Assembly: GCA_022496205.1 (NCBI GenBank)
Contig: WTXD01000015.1
Location: 124,001-188,000, forward strand
Direction of reading: 5' to 3'
DNA: 64,000 nucleotides
Source of the DNA: Gloeopeniophorella convolvens
Lineage: Eukaryota > Basidiomycota > Agaricomycetes > Russulales
Part shown: positions 26,023 to 37,024 of the stretch, piece after piece
Numbering within the stretch: position 1 is the first letter of the stretch
Layout: the number at the start of each line of letters is the position of its first letter
Notes under the pieces: generated by a model
Seen by the model: only the letters and a program-made list of their open reading frames with translations
Told to the model about the DNA's origin: nothing
Database searches by the model: none
Translations under genes and position numbers: made by a program

Positions 26023-27123
26023 GTGGCAAACGCCCCCGCGCCACACGGCATCCGACTCTTTCACCATCCGCTCCAACCCCAGCCTGACGCGCAGCAAGAT
26101 ACAGCCTACGCTCGCAACATCCGAGTGTTACCTCCTCACATGGCTATGGACGCCCCTACCGCAGACTGCGCGCCTGCTTCACGACGCGTACTGGGCGCTG
26201 AAGTTGAGCAGCGGCTCTGCGGTTCAGGCGGGATGCACTGGTCCCCACACAGGCGGAGGTCGTGTCTCTTGCTGAGCCTGAGATAGAGGAACTGGAGTTC
26301 GCGATGGACCTATCAGAGTGCGTCCTCTCCGTGCTATCGGCGTGTTCGCGTCTCACTTTGTAATAGGAAGACGCGCCTGTAGGGAGGCTTGATCATGCTC
26401 GGGACTGATCCACATCTCACTGACCCCGGCGACACCCTCCTGAAGTTGCTGCCTCCATCTACCTTCGCTCAAGTGACCATCCTGGCACGACATACGCAAC
26501 GTTGGACGCGCACCTCAGCACGCCGCACCGAAGACGTAAGAGCAGGGCGCACCTGCGCAGGGTGCATAGTGTCAGTCCTAATGTTGTTGAGGTGTATGCA
26601 AATATATGTGTGTGCGTATCAGCGCGACGGGCTGGAATACACCGACAGCTTAGCGCTTGCGGGAACGCGAGCCGAGTCTGGTCGCACGAGCTTCAGGAAT
26701 GAAAAGGTGGGAGTGTGCGGGGCACCTTGTGGCTTATCCGATCAGGTTGAAGCCTGTCAACTCAGTGATAGCCGTTGCAAGCACGGTGAGGCGGCACACG
26801 ATGTAGAGCTGCCTGTGCACGCGCGCATCTTGTGTGGATCTATCAGCCCGCCGTCGCGTGCATCGTATCAGTGCCCTCCTATTTTGCCTTTCAGTTGTCT
26901 TGAGTCGTTGTGTGGTAAATGATGGCATATAGTTCCATCCCGTGTAGGGCATGGGCTTCCGCTAGTATAAGTGAAATTGAAAACGCTCTCCCGCCCGTGC
27001 CCTGCATTTGATGCGGGATCGTTTGATTCCACCACCTTTTTCTCAGTCTAATCACAAGCACAAGCAAGCAGCCTTGCAAGCAACGGCACCTGCCGCCGCA
27101 GGCGGCCCTTCTCGAGCGAAGAC
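26023..27123. other. Intergenic, nothing recognised
   Basis: An open frame at 26389-26922 (+) has no recognisable domain and no paralogue here. No repeat or RNA gene seen. Confidence 0.4.
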
Positions 27124-27277
27124 CCAAGTTGCACAAAGTCCATCCGACTATCTACATTGAAAACCCTATCCAGCTAGATACAGTGTACCGTAAATATACC
27201 CAAAACTCGCGTCTTTATCCTAGTTCATGAGGGTCGTAGAAAAGTAGGCTTTCGCCTCACGTCATAAGAAATAATGC

Positions 27278-28492
27278 TCAGAGGAGAGAGAAGATGCTCT
27301 TGACGAACGAGCCCAGATCTCCGATGACTGTCGCACCCTCACCAACGGTCTTGGCATCGACGCGGCTGATAGAGTATAAGATATCAGTATCGTAGACAAG
27401 AGAAGATAGAGAGTAAACTCACGCAGCGAGCTCGCTGAACTCCTCACGCTTAAGGAGAGAGAAGATGCTGCTTATGAACGATCCAAGGTCGCCTACAGCG
27501 AAGGCACCTTCACCAGCGGTCTCGACATCACCGGCGCTGACGCGGCTGATAGTTGGGAAGACATCAGTATTGTAGACTTCGACGAGAAGATAAAGAGTTG
27601 ACTGACGCAGCGAGCTCGTTGAAATCCTCACGCTTGAGGAGCGAGAAAATGCTGCTGATGAATGATCCGAGGTCGCCTACAGCGAAGGCACCTTCGCCAG
27701 CAGTCTCGACGTCGCCAGCACTGACACGGCTGATAAGTTGTAAGGTATCAGTATTGTAAATCTGAGAAGAAAAAGATTAGACTGACGCGGCGAGCTCGCT
27801 GAACTCCTCGCGCTTGAGGAGAGAAAAGATGCTGCTGATGAATGATCCGAGGTCGCCTACAGCAAAGGCACCTTCACCAGCCGTCTCAACATCACCGGCA
27901 CTAACGCGGCTAATAGGTTGTAGGACATCAGCATCGTAGACTCCAAAAAGATGGAGGTAAACTGACGCAGCGAGCTCGTTGAAATCCTCGCGCTTGAGAA
28001 GAGAGAAGATGCTGCTGATGAACGATCCCAGGTCACCTACAGCGAAGGCACCTTCTCCAGCAGTCTCGACATCGCCGGCACTGACGCGGCTGACAGATTG
28101 TAAGAAATCAGTATTGTAGCGACACCATGAGCGGATCCGAGGCAACTCACGCAGCAAGTTCGCTAAACTCCTCGCGCCTGACGAGGGAGAAGATGCTCTT
28201 CACAAAAGAACCCAGATCTCCGAGGACGGCTGCGCCTTCACCCACTGTCTTGGCGTCGCGGGAGGACAGCGAGTCCAGAAGTGGAAGATGAAGAGGTGTA
28301 AGATGAAGAACTGAATTCGGGAGGAGCTCGTTGGGGATGGGGCTCCTGACCAGTGCAACTGTTAGCACCAGGTCTTTTTCGGTGTATATACACATACAGG
28401 TTAGGGAGATTGGGGCTGGTCGTAATGGGCGCAGCAAAGACACCGGTGACAGCGGAGGCGAGCAAGAAGTTGAAGGCGAGCTTGATCTGCAT
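27278..28492 (-). CDS. Secreted exon-repeat protein 2 (Kex2-type repeat precursor)
   Basis: Seven exons (28398-28492, 28151-28345, 27967-28089, 27787-27909, 27607-27729, 27423-27545, 27278-27365) give 289 aa. A signal peptide (MQIKLAFNFLLASAVTGVF) is followed by six related units. Four central units are near identical, RVSAGDVETAGEGAFAVGDL then GSFISSIFSLLKRE and a DFNELAA or EFSELAA end. The first and last units share a different form (DAKTVGEGAxVxGDLGSFVK). Dibasic sites: RR 88-89, KR 129-130, 170-171, 211-212, 252-253, exactly 41 apart. If Kex2 acts after these, several 41-residue peptides with a hydrophobic, possibly amphipathic GDLGSFISSIFSLL end would be released. No family recognised. 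Comparison with Ustilago repellents or fungal RiPP precursors is by architecture only. Confidence 0.88.
27366..28150 (-). repeat. Tandem exon-intron repeat (about 180 bp period), array 2
   Basis: Unit starts (acceptor boundaries) at 28089, 27909, 27729, 27545 and 27365 are spaced 180, 180, 184 and 180 bp. Four exons are exactly 123 nt, phase 2-2. Introns share a GTCAGT/GTGAGT donor and a TACAATACTGAT-like segment. Confidence 0.88.
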
Positions 28493-28697
28493 TTCGTAAA
28501 TCCGTAAAACGAGGAAAGTGAACGTGAGTTGTGAAGTACGGCTACAAAGGAGGTGTGTCAAACTCCAGGTCGGGTCCTCCGACAAAAATTTCTGACATAC
28601 CAGCCGGTGCCAAGAAAAGGGCGCGAAAGTCGGAAAAGACGAAGAACAAGAGAAGAGGTGAGATCAACTGAGGAACGAGTGAGCGTACTGTCGTCCC

Positions 28698-28703
28698 TTT
28701 ATA
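28698..28703 (-). promoter_or_regulatory. TATA box of repeat-precursor gene 2
   Basis: TATAAA on the minus strand 206 bp upstream of the ATG, in the sequence context shared with 23703-23708. Confidence 0.45.
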
Positions 28704-30385
28704 CTGAGGACAACAGGCACATCCTTCGGAGTCTAGAGTGCGTTGAACAGCAGGGTGAAACGATGACACAAACTTCACATTAATGAGGCATCATGATGCA
28801 AAGACTGACATAGATTGAGGATGAGCCCAGGAGCTTCGCGCCCTGGGCTGGACATTCACCTCACGCGCAGTCGGGGTGCCTTGCCTGCAGAAGGACATGG
28901 TGGCAGTAAACCGTCGTGTGAAAAGCGATACTTACATGGACAGCATCAATGAGGGTGATGGTAGTCTCCGTTGCCGACCTTATGCCGATCGCGGAAGACA
29001 GTCGTTCCGCGATGGAAGGTGATGGCAATCTAGCGCAGAGGCTCCGACGGGCTGAAAATCGGGGAAATGTGGCATGTGGTTCGGAACAGCACCGCGGGAA
29101 ATGTGATTGAACCAGTTGATACTGTGCAAAATGCGGTGAGCGTCTAGCAACCCTCGCATGAGCTTGACGTTGCGCGGTAGTGATACCATCGATATGGCAT
29201 TGTCATGGTGCCGCATTGAGTACATATCTTGATGGGAACTTCACCCTGAGTGGCAGTACCGCGGCAGTGTGAGTTGGAGCAGCTTGCCGGAGTATTGGTG
29301 CCGCAGACCGTTTACATCGTATCACCTGTACGAGGGAGAGTGTACGGCTTTCCGACCTTGAAAGCCTTAAAGATCTTCGTACCGTGCGTTACATCATGTT
29401 CACGGAAGCTGGCCGATCCGCACCTCGTTGCTAGTTGGTCCGAACAGTCATCGAAGCTCCTCAACCTGTTCTGCGGACGATCCTCCCGAGTCCCTCGCAT
29501 TCGACCACGCAAGGGTACGGCATCCCCGCATCATCGCGGACTGGCTGGGAATACGGGGCCTTGGAATTGATATGGAACATGATGTTGTACCTCATGTTCA
29601 CGTCTCCCAGTTACAATGTCCTGGTTCAAGACAACGAGGCGAGAGACCTGGACGCTAAATGGCGTTGCGTGGACTGCACTTACTGCAGCCTGCTCATGCG
29701 CATCGGGATCAGCCTCCGACGGGGGTGGGTTGATTGATATTACGTATTCCCATACCTAAGTATAGACTACGGGGGCCTGAGTACCGATTCGATACTTACT
29801 GCTCAGGTCAGCTCGGCTCTCTTGCAACACTGCAGACAGAGGGTACTAATTGAGCGTGACAAAAGTGTGCACTGGCGGCGCTGATTGTTTCCCAGAGGAA
29901 AGATTTCGGAGGGGATATGTCACCTACACTTAGGGTTGGGGTTAGGTAGCCCAAGTTAGCCCTTGAGCTTGAGTACTTGAGTAACCGCGAGTGAGTCCCG
30001 GGCATTATTTAAGATATCTCCCGCTCACAAAAACTTGCTTGTCCAATCACCGCCGCCGACTCACGCTATGTCACCCAGACATAGCTAAAATAATGGATTA
30101 AGGTGAGTTGCCGCCAAACAAGGGTAACCACAGTGACGGTATAATTCAACGTAACATAGACACTGAATTAAGAGCATGCCTATGTAAATCAATTATTTGC
30201 TATTGTCTTTGTCACCGTTGCTCAGTGCCCCGCCGTGTCTGCAGTGCAATTGGGGTCGCAAGGTTCAGTTCACGCTCAGCTCAAGGCCACAGTGGCCTAC
30301 CATCCCTTTGGGCACTTTGTTCTCACCTTTCCCCTCTACCGGTCTAGGCGGCGCACCATTTCTCGGCCGGAACCCCTCACTCATC

Positions 30386-31738
30386 ATGTCTACATCTCTC
30401 CTTCAGCGGCACCCTGCGCAGTCTCTCGTGGCTGAGCTGGATTCGGGCACTCTGCTGGCAACGTCACCACCGATGAAACAAAAGAAGCGCACGATCACAT
30501 TCAAAGAGTTGCCGGAATGGATGAAGGACAATGAGTTCATTTTGACAGGCTATAGAGGGTAAGATTCGTTCATTTGTCAACGTCCACGTTTTCCGCACCG
30601 GTTCCTCATCGTGCCTCGTTATCTTTAGAGAACTAAATAGCTGGCGGAGATGTTTTGGCTCGGTCTTTGGTTGTACGTCTGCAAGCTTACTTCGCGTCGA
30701 CGGCTGGTCTCGTCGAGCTCACTAGACCTCCCTTAGACTTGCACAACGAAACTGGTACAGTGGCAGGCGACACATCTGCGCCTATTCCTTGCTGAATATC
30801 GCGCCAAAAGTCAACATCCACACCCACATGCATGGATCCATTCTGTTCGCGTTCTTCCTGTGCACTTTCAACAACTCGTACTTCTCGGCGCATGAAGACA
30901 TCACATGGGCCGATCGCGCTGTTTTTTCCATTTTTCTGTCGTCAGCTGCCTTTTGTATGGGATGTAGCGCATTCTTCCACATGTCATCCTCGCACTCGAA
31001 GCCGGTAAGCGCATATGTAGACATATATGATTGCATGTGCTGACAGTCCGTCTGAGATCGCTGCTCGATGCAATGCTCTGGACTATTCCGGTATTATCGG
31101 CAGGTCAATTTACGCCATGAGCAGAGACAGGATGATGATCTCACCCTAGCTCTCATTATTGGGTCGTTCTACCCATGCGTGTATTATGGGTTCTATTGCG
31201 AGCCATTCTACAAGATTGGTTATTTGTCAGTGATGACCCTTGCTGGGATCGGTATGTGGAGTGCCTATTTGGCTGCAATTAACGCCCCAATCCTACCTCA
31301 GGAGCGGCGTGCATCGTTCTTAACCCTGAATATGCGAAGCCATCACACCGGCACGCGCGAACCAACGTGTTCATCGGCTTGGGCTTGTCTGGCATATTGC
31401 CTATCTTCCATCTGACCCTGTCTCACGGATTTCAAACGCTGTGCCAAGAAATGGGTTTCCAATGGCTCCTGGCGGCTGGCGCAATGTATATCGGGGGAGC
31501 CTTGCTATAGTAAGTCTGCTTCCATTAAAATGCTTATGTACCGCTGGCTCACTTCACCTCGATCTACACCAGTGCCCACAGGATCCCAGAGAAACTCGCG
31601 CCGGGTAGATTCGACTACTTTTTCTCATCGCATCAGATTTTCCACGTTTTCGTCGTCCTCGCTGCGTTGTCCACTTACGCCTGCGTATTATCGGGGTTCC
31701 ACCATTGGCATGGCCGCCGTGGGATATGCAATCTTTGA
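30386..31738 (+). CDS. AdipoR/HlyIII (Izh-like) seven-TM protein
   Basis: PAQR-family membrane hydrolase or receptor; yeast Izh relatives act in lipid and zinc homeostasis. Eight exons (30386-30558, 30629-30669, 30737-30754, 30811-31004, 31057-31099, 31150-31251, 31302-31509, 31573-31738) give 314 aa in frame. Visible: ITFKELPEWMKDNEFILTGY, HNETVNIHTHMHG, the metal-site SAFFHMSSSHSKP, ALDYSGII, YYGFYCEPFYK, a long C-terminal block (GLGLSGILPIFHLTLSH) and the metal-binding HQIFHVFVV. The intron 31100-31149 is GC-AG and exon 3 is only 18 nt; both are needed to keep the family pattern. It lies inside the segment that interrupts the duplication. Confidence 0.93.
31100..31149 (+). other. GC-AG intron in AdipoR-like gene
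   Basis: Donor ATCG|GCAGGT, acceptor CACCCTAG, 50 nt. The nearby GT (31104) gives the wrong phase. With the GC donor all eight exons sum to 945 nt and read DYSGIIALIIGSFYPC. Confidence 0.65.
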
Positions 31739-31828
31739 GCACCAAAATGCGCAAATTAGATGAGATATACCGATTACGAGGCGCATCGTTGGTACAGGTG
31801 AGCCTTCCCTTCTGATCGCTGGCCAGCC

Positions 31829-32203
31829 ATGCAGATCACCATTTATTGCGACCAGACTATTCTTGATATCTACGTAGCCAAATCTAGATACTTTGCTGCC
31901 GCCATTATTCCATTTTGTCCAAGACACATACTCCAGTCGTCGAACAGGCTGTGTGAGAATAGTGACAGAAGAGAAAGCGTATCACACAAGGCCCATGGGA
32001 TTGAATTGGAACGGATTGGCGCTGACGATGCCTCAGGTAAGAATACACTAGGTTTGTCCGTGCCTTGTATATCTTCCTATATGCCTTCGAGCATGTTGAC
32101 ATACAGGCCCCGAAAAATCCACGGAGCCGGCGGTGCCCGCTTTCCTCGGTGCCTTGCGCAATAGGTTCGGCCCTACTCATAAGGATCGTTGAGGGTTCGC
32201 GAA
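31829..32203 (+). pseudogene. Possible gene fragment
   Basis: Two segments join in frame across an intron (donor GTAAGA near 32037, acceptor ACATACAG near 32106) to read HGIELERIGADDASG then PEKSTEPAVPAFLGALRNRF, ending at a stop near 32203. It looks like the C-terminus of a protein, but no upstream exons or family could be found. May be a relic. Confidence 0.25.
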
Positions 32204-33137
32204 GCCCACTTTACGATTATCCCCAACAGGGGGCTTCGCCGACGAAGGTTATGACCAGTCACGATGGTCCATCCGAGGTGGAACATGTCAGACTGAGCCG
32301 CGTGGACGGGTGACGGTGATCCCAGCAAGCAAGAGCGTCGCAGCGAACTTCCAAATGCATAAGTCCGTCTTCCATATCTATGTTCTGAAGTCTTCGTTCT
32401 GCCCGTATCCTCGTGGGATCCTCTGTAGTTCTTCCTTCGCTGGCCCCCAATGCCGGCATACAGCTAGAGAAGAGTGGCGTCTGTTTCCGAGGTTCGCCAG
32501 CCCCATGACACAATGTTACGGTCGACACACTGCTCGCATGATAGAAGTCTGCAGTGCGGAGCCGCCATGTACGCCCAGGCCCTGGCATCAGGGAAAACCT
32601 CCCTCGTTAGCGAGCGTTAGCGACATTGTAAACTTTCTGCTGCCAGGTAATGTGTTTAGCGAGACGCAAGCGAATGCTAACCCGAGTCCAATCCATAATG
32701 ACCGTCCCGTTGCTAATGCGCAGGTAGTCTGGGAGTAGGTTTCTGGTATTCTTTCAGCGGGCGTAGCGTGCCATGCTCGCGGTCGGAGACCCCGCGAGTT
32801 GCAACTGAGTCGGCGCGAATTCTCACGTCCGGCCCGACCATCCCGCCTCGTACGCAGCTCTCGACAGTCTCTGGAAGTTAGCTACGTTTTTCGTGCACGC
32901 GCCGTGCACTTCGGCTGCTGCGTGGGCCAAAATTATTTTATACGCTACTGGCTAGTTTCGCAGACAACATGTAGAATGAAGGACATATTTTGGGGCCGTT
33001 TAAGCCTGGTCATAAATGATATATGAACAACTTGAGTGATCAACGACGAGACATCTCGTTGCCGTCTGTGACACTAGATAATGCAGAGAAAGTATGTAGA
33101 TCAATGAATGGGTTTACAAAGAATCTCTCGCACAGCT
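32204..33137. other. Intergenic, nothing recognised
   Basis: Short open frames only; no repeat or domain seen. Confidence 0.4.
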
Positions 33138-33880
33138 CTAAAACATTGTAGCTCTGCCAGTCTCGCGGAGCTGATGGACCGAATCGAGGATAGAGATGAA
33201 CACTACGACAGATTGCTTCAACTGGATGATTGATGCGAGTCGCTTCCCAGTGTTGAAACTCCGTGAGACTCGGTACATACCGCAGTCACGATCAGGAAGT
33301 GGGGTGAATGGGGTGAACCATTCGACATATGCGAGGTGACGAGGCTGGTCGGACACTGATGAGTGGAAGATCTCCGCAGCTGCCAGGGGTGAGATGCTGA
33401 ATACAGTTCGCACTTGGGCGACACGAAACTCTATGAGATCTCCGGTCAGAAACTCCGCATTAGAACGTAGTAGATGCCCTTCTGCTTACTATTAATGCCG
33501 CGGGCGTTCCCTGGTATCTTAACTAAGACGGTATCGAACCGGGCGGGAACAACCCGCTCCTGCTTATCGAGTCGGCTCGGCCTTGAGTGTACGGAGTCGA
33601 ATGTCTCTTGTGAGCCTTGATTAGAACCACGTGTGGTGATGTAAAATTTGATTTTGTTGTAGACGGAAACAGATCGGAATGGGATGAGAGTGTTATTGGC
33701 TTGGGTTTGGGCCGCACGGCTAGAAAGATGTGGGAAGTTGTGCTTGACAATGAAGTCCGCAAGTGCGTCTTGGAAGTCATCGGCCCCATACAGATCTGCA
33801 AGATCATCAAACGAAACCGACTTCTCGGAAGGGTGACGCGTCATCTTCAAGTGCAACCCATCACTAGCTTCAAGCTTCAA
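33138..33880 (-). mobile_element. Plavaka-type (CACTA superfamily) transposase remnant
   Basis: Only the C-terminal part is present, in two frames. 33446-33880 reads DLYGADDFQDALADFI, LIPFRSVSVYNKIKF, DSVHSRPSRLDKQ and ARFDTVLVKI. 33138-33424 reads LIEFRVAQVRTVFSI, LAYVEWFTPF, MYRVSRSFN and RLASIIQL. This order matches the C-terminus of basidiomycete Plavaka-type transposase proteins as I know them. The frame change, the missing catalytic part and the missing ends show a dead fragment. Its upstream end abuts the resumed duplication (33866). Confidence 0.75.
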
Positions 33881-34372
33881 GCTTCAAGCTTTGAGACCCA
33901 CACATCGGGTATGCATGCCGAGGCCGACGCTAACGACACCGTTCCAGTCCGTATGTGCACTCGAAACGTACATTTGTTGAGAGTACTTATAGAAGGTCCA
34001 CAGGAACAACGCGCATTTCATATGCACGATGCACTGCCGAGCCGAAAGAGGACCAATGCCGGTTCAAAGTAGATTATAAGATGGTCAAGGCGAGCACAGC
34101 GGGAACGGGGGACAGTGAGTGTCAGGTAGCCAGGGTGTCACACACTGGGGATGCCTGGTAATGCTTGTTCGGGAAGGTGTTTCGCTGTAGAAAGTCTCGA
34201 AACGTCGGAACATAAACTTGAGGGTGTTGATCGAACCCATGGATGAGCGCTATTGCCTTGGGAGAACGTCGTCGTTAGGAGTCTGGCAGGGGCCTCAGAG
34301 ACAGCGAGAGCCTTCGCAACGTCGAACGGGCCGCTTTGGCCGGTTGGTCAGCACGGACCAACGGCGTTTCGC
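33866..34372. repeat. Segmental duplication, copy 2, right part
   Basis: Aligns with about 24707-25285: AAGCTTCAAG repeats, GAGACCCACAC, ACATTTGTTGAGA, CCGAAAGAGGACC, GTCAAGGCGAGC and GGGCCGCTTTGGCCGG are shared in order. No gene in it. Membrane protein B starts 0.5 kb further on. Confidence 0.75.
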
Positions 34373-34880
34373 TATGTAACGCCGCCGGCCAGCGACCATC
34401 ACAATGACCTCGGACTAGATCCAACTCTGCGTGTGCAATGCGGAGACAATTGCCCCCAATTACCCCAACCCGTACATTTGTGTGTCTTGTCCTATCGCAA
34501 GGGGCCCCAGGATTTCCACCGATACTTGCTCAAAGTTGTCAAGTTGGGTCTGGCCAGGCCACCCTGTACAGCATCGGTGCGCGATGTCATGAGCACTGAT
34601 AGCTCCAGCAGAACCCAACTAACATTGATGCAGGGAATACGGCGCGAGCCGCCGTCGTCTCTGCTGCATGATCGTCGATCAGGCCTTCAGGCCTCAGGTC
34701 CGGCACCCACTGCGATCTACGCGCCACAAGATCACAGGCTGTCATCCAACGGCAACTCATAACCTCCACGGTCCGCTCTTTGCGTTCATGGTGCCCACCC
34801 TCCCTATTCCCGGGTACCACGCCGCTCATAGTCGACTCCCATCTCTCTAAGGTGCTGGTCACCGCGTCTCCAGTTCGTCC

Positions 34881-35839
34881 ATGGCCGACACCACGGCCCT
34901 TACTACGTTGGTCCCGAGCACCGACTCTTCTGCGGTGACCTTCCTGGGCGACTGGCAGTTCCTTGAGCGCGATCCTCCCTTTCACCAAATAGCGAATGTA
35001 ACTACCAACGCTACCGTCTCACTGGTCTTTCATGGTACGCAGAGAATTCCACTGCCCTAGCATATCCACAAACCGAGCCTTGATGATTCCAGGAACTCTA
35101 GCAGGGGCATTCGGCCACTATCTGACTCCTCAACCGATTCCACTCCACGGCACCGTTGAGGGCGATATTGAAGTCTCATTTACAACCACACCGTCTGGGG
35201 AGGACGAGAATGGTGGCAGTCCTGGTGCCCCGCTGTTCTTCTATGTCACGGATCCACTTCCGTGCGCGCGTCATACTCTCACACTCAACGTGGACAACCC
35301 CGAACAAGAGATGCACATTGACTCCTTCAGTTTTGCGCCTTGCCTCACGGATGTGACGGCCAGTTCGCCAACTTCTTCCAAATCATCCGGGACGGCGATT
35401 GGCTCAGTATCCGCTCCGCCTTCTGGAACAAGCGTTCCTGGCCATCCTCATTCACACGTTGGCGTTGCAGTTGGCATCGCGGCCTCCGTGTTGCTATTAG
35501 CCTGCCTCCCAGGTTTGGCCTTCTGGCTGCATCGAAGGCACAGGCACAGACGCTCGGTAGCTCTAACCCAGCGCGGTTCAGGTAACGCATCTCTAGACCA
35601 CTCAGCAAGACTGTTTCTGATGTTGATATCCAGATAAATCGTTAGCCTCTATTGAGGAACAACCGCTCTCCCCGGTTCTTGATTTAACCCGGCCATCCAA
35701 TAGCATGAGGACGTCTTCGATTGAAGGAAGACACTCTCAATCAGGTTTCTCTCAGTCACCAACGTCATTTCCCTCCCCTGTCGTCCATTACGTACCTGAA
35801 AAGAAGCCCGGGCCCAAGCCCAAGAAAATCAAGCGATAA
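34881..35839 (+). CDS. Single-pass membrane protein, family member B
   Basis: Three exons (34881-35034, 35093-35581, 35634-35839) give 282 aa. Ectodomain: MADTTALTTLVPSTDSSAVT, with N-glycosylation motifs in VTTNATVSLVFHG, the family phase-1 intron at FHG^T, PLPCARHTLTLNVDN and IDSFSFAPC. Ser/Thr-rich stalk, TM (VGVAVGIAASVLLLACLPG), basic HRRHRHRR, then a tail with LSPVLDLTRPS and a Lys-rich end (KPGPKPKKIKR). No signal peptide; N-out topology is inferred from the paralogous Cys pair and N-glycosylation motifs. Confidence 0.82.
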
Positions 35840-37024
35840 TCGCATGGTGTACGGCCACTGCTACAGAGCTTGACTACCATACGAGAGATGCTGTTCCATG
35901 TTGTATGTTGGATTGATACACGGGAGCACACCATCCGGTGATGCGCCATGGTTAACGGAACGGCCACGCTAACACGTAGGAGTAGAGATGGGTATGGTTC
36001 CCTGTGCACTCCAGCCAGAAGTTTACCATGTTACGTGGCGCTGTCGCTGTTTGAAGATGGTACTGTAACTTCCTCGTCCAACCGAGGTTCCTCCAGCAGG
36101 ACTCCCCATTCGTTGTATCACCTCCGACCTTCTGCGCCCGTCGGGGAGGATGCATGTAAGCACCCCAGGAGACCCCGTGTTGGCTGTGGCCCCTCCTATT
36201 TTCCGTCCCTTACTCAGGATGATGTCTACACGAACGCGCCAGATGCTTCTTCTACTACCTTATGCACCTGACGATCAAAGATCACACACCTACACGGCTT
36301 CTCAAGGCATGATGGGAACCAATTATATTCCAATTCTCTTGTTCTTTCTTACAAGTTTATCCATATATAGAATTTCTATGTGGACCTACTAGGGCTACAT
36401 ACTCGGTACGTGGAATGGGCCTTGGTGGATTCATCGAGGATCGGTAGCCACTAGCTTCTCTACTAGTCGCCGTTTAGTCAGTGCCATTTGACGTCGTGGG
36501 GCACAGTACTCCGGATCTGTCCATTGTCCAATTCGTGCAGCATTTCGTCGCGCATTGATGATGTTGCCATGGTCCTGAGTGACCAGGATCTCCACATGAC
36601 AGTGCTGAGCTCAAGACGTCCTGCTACCTCATGATTTTCTGATGTCTGCGTGCTTTGATCATGGGAAACCTCGCGGGACCGCAGCGGGAAACGCCCTTAT
36701 CCGTCCTGATACGCCGGCGCTAAATGACGTGATCAGGATTCAGAAGGCGCTAAACTTCGCTACAATCATCATATCAGTTGTCATGCCCGCGGGCGGCGAC
36801 CGTCTGACGAGCGGTGTCGTTCCTGGCGAGGTCATTGACGAACGTCTCCATTGGAAGCTTGATGTCTGGGGGTCATTCGCTACCGGCTGCCGCGCAGTTC
36901 GTGGGTCCTGATTGCTTCTCGCTGCAACGCTCCCATTTCTTCAATCTGTCTCCTTTGGCCGATACGGGCCCTTCCTTCTGCCCTCTTCTAGGTGCTGGAC
37001 ACCACATCCCTTTCTCTGTTGCTC
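35840..37024. other. Intergenic between membrane proteins B and C
   Basis: No supportable gene; presumably contains the promoter of C. Short open frames only. Confidence 0.45.

Larger units (their letters stand above)
27124..29797. repeat. Segmental duplication, copy 2, left part
   Basis: Aligns with 22606 to about 24694, including the 3' flank, repeat-precursor gene, TATA region and upstream non-coding block, and ends near CGAGTACCGATTCGATA-like sequence. The similarity resumes at 33866. Gene 2 keeps the terminal exon that gene 1 has lost. Confidence 0.75.

Noticed and set aside
22706..28150. Regular 180-bp periodic repeats that superficially resemble a repeat-spacer (CRISPR-like) array
   Set aside because: The period equals exon plus intron of a eukaryotic gene, both parts are conserved, and frames and splice sites are maintained. 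CRISPR is not expected in a fungus.
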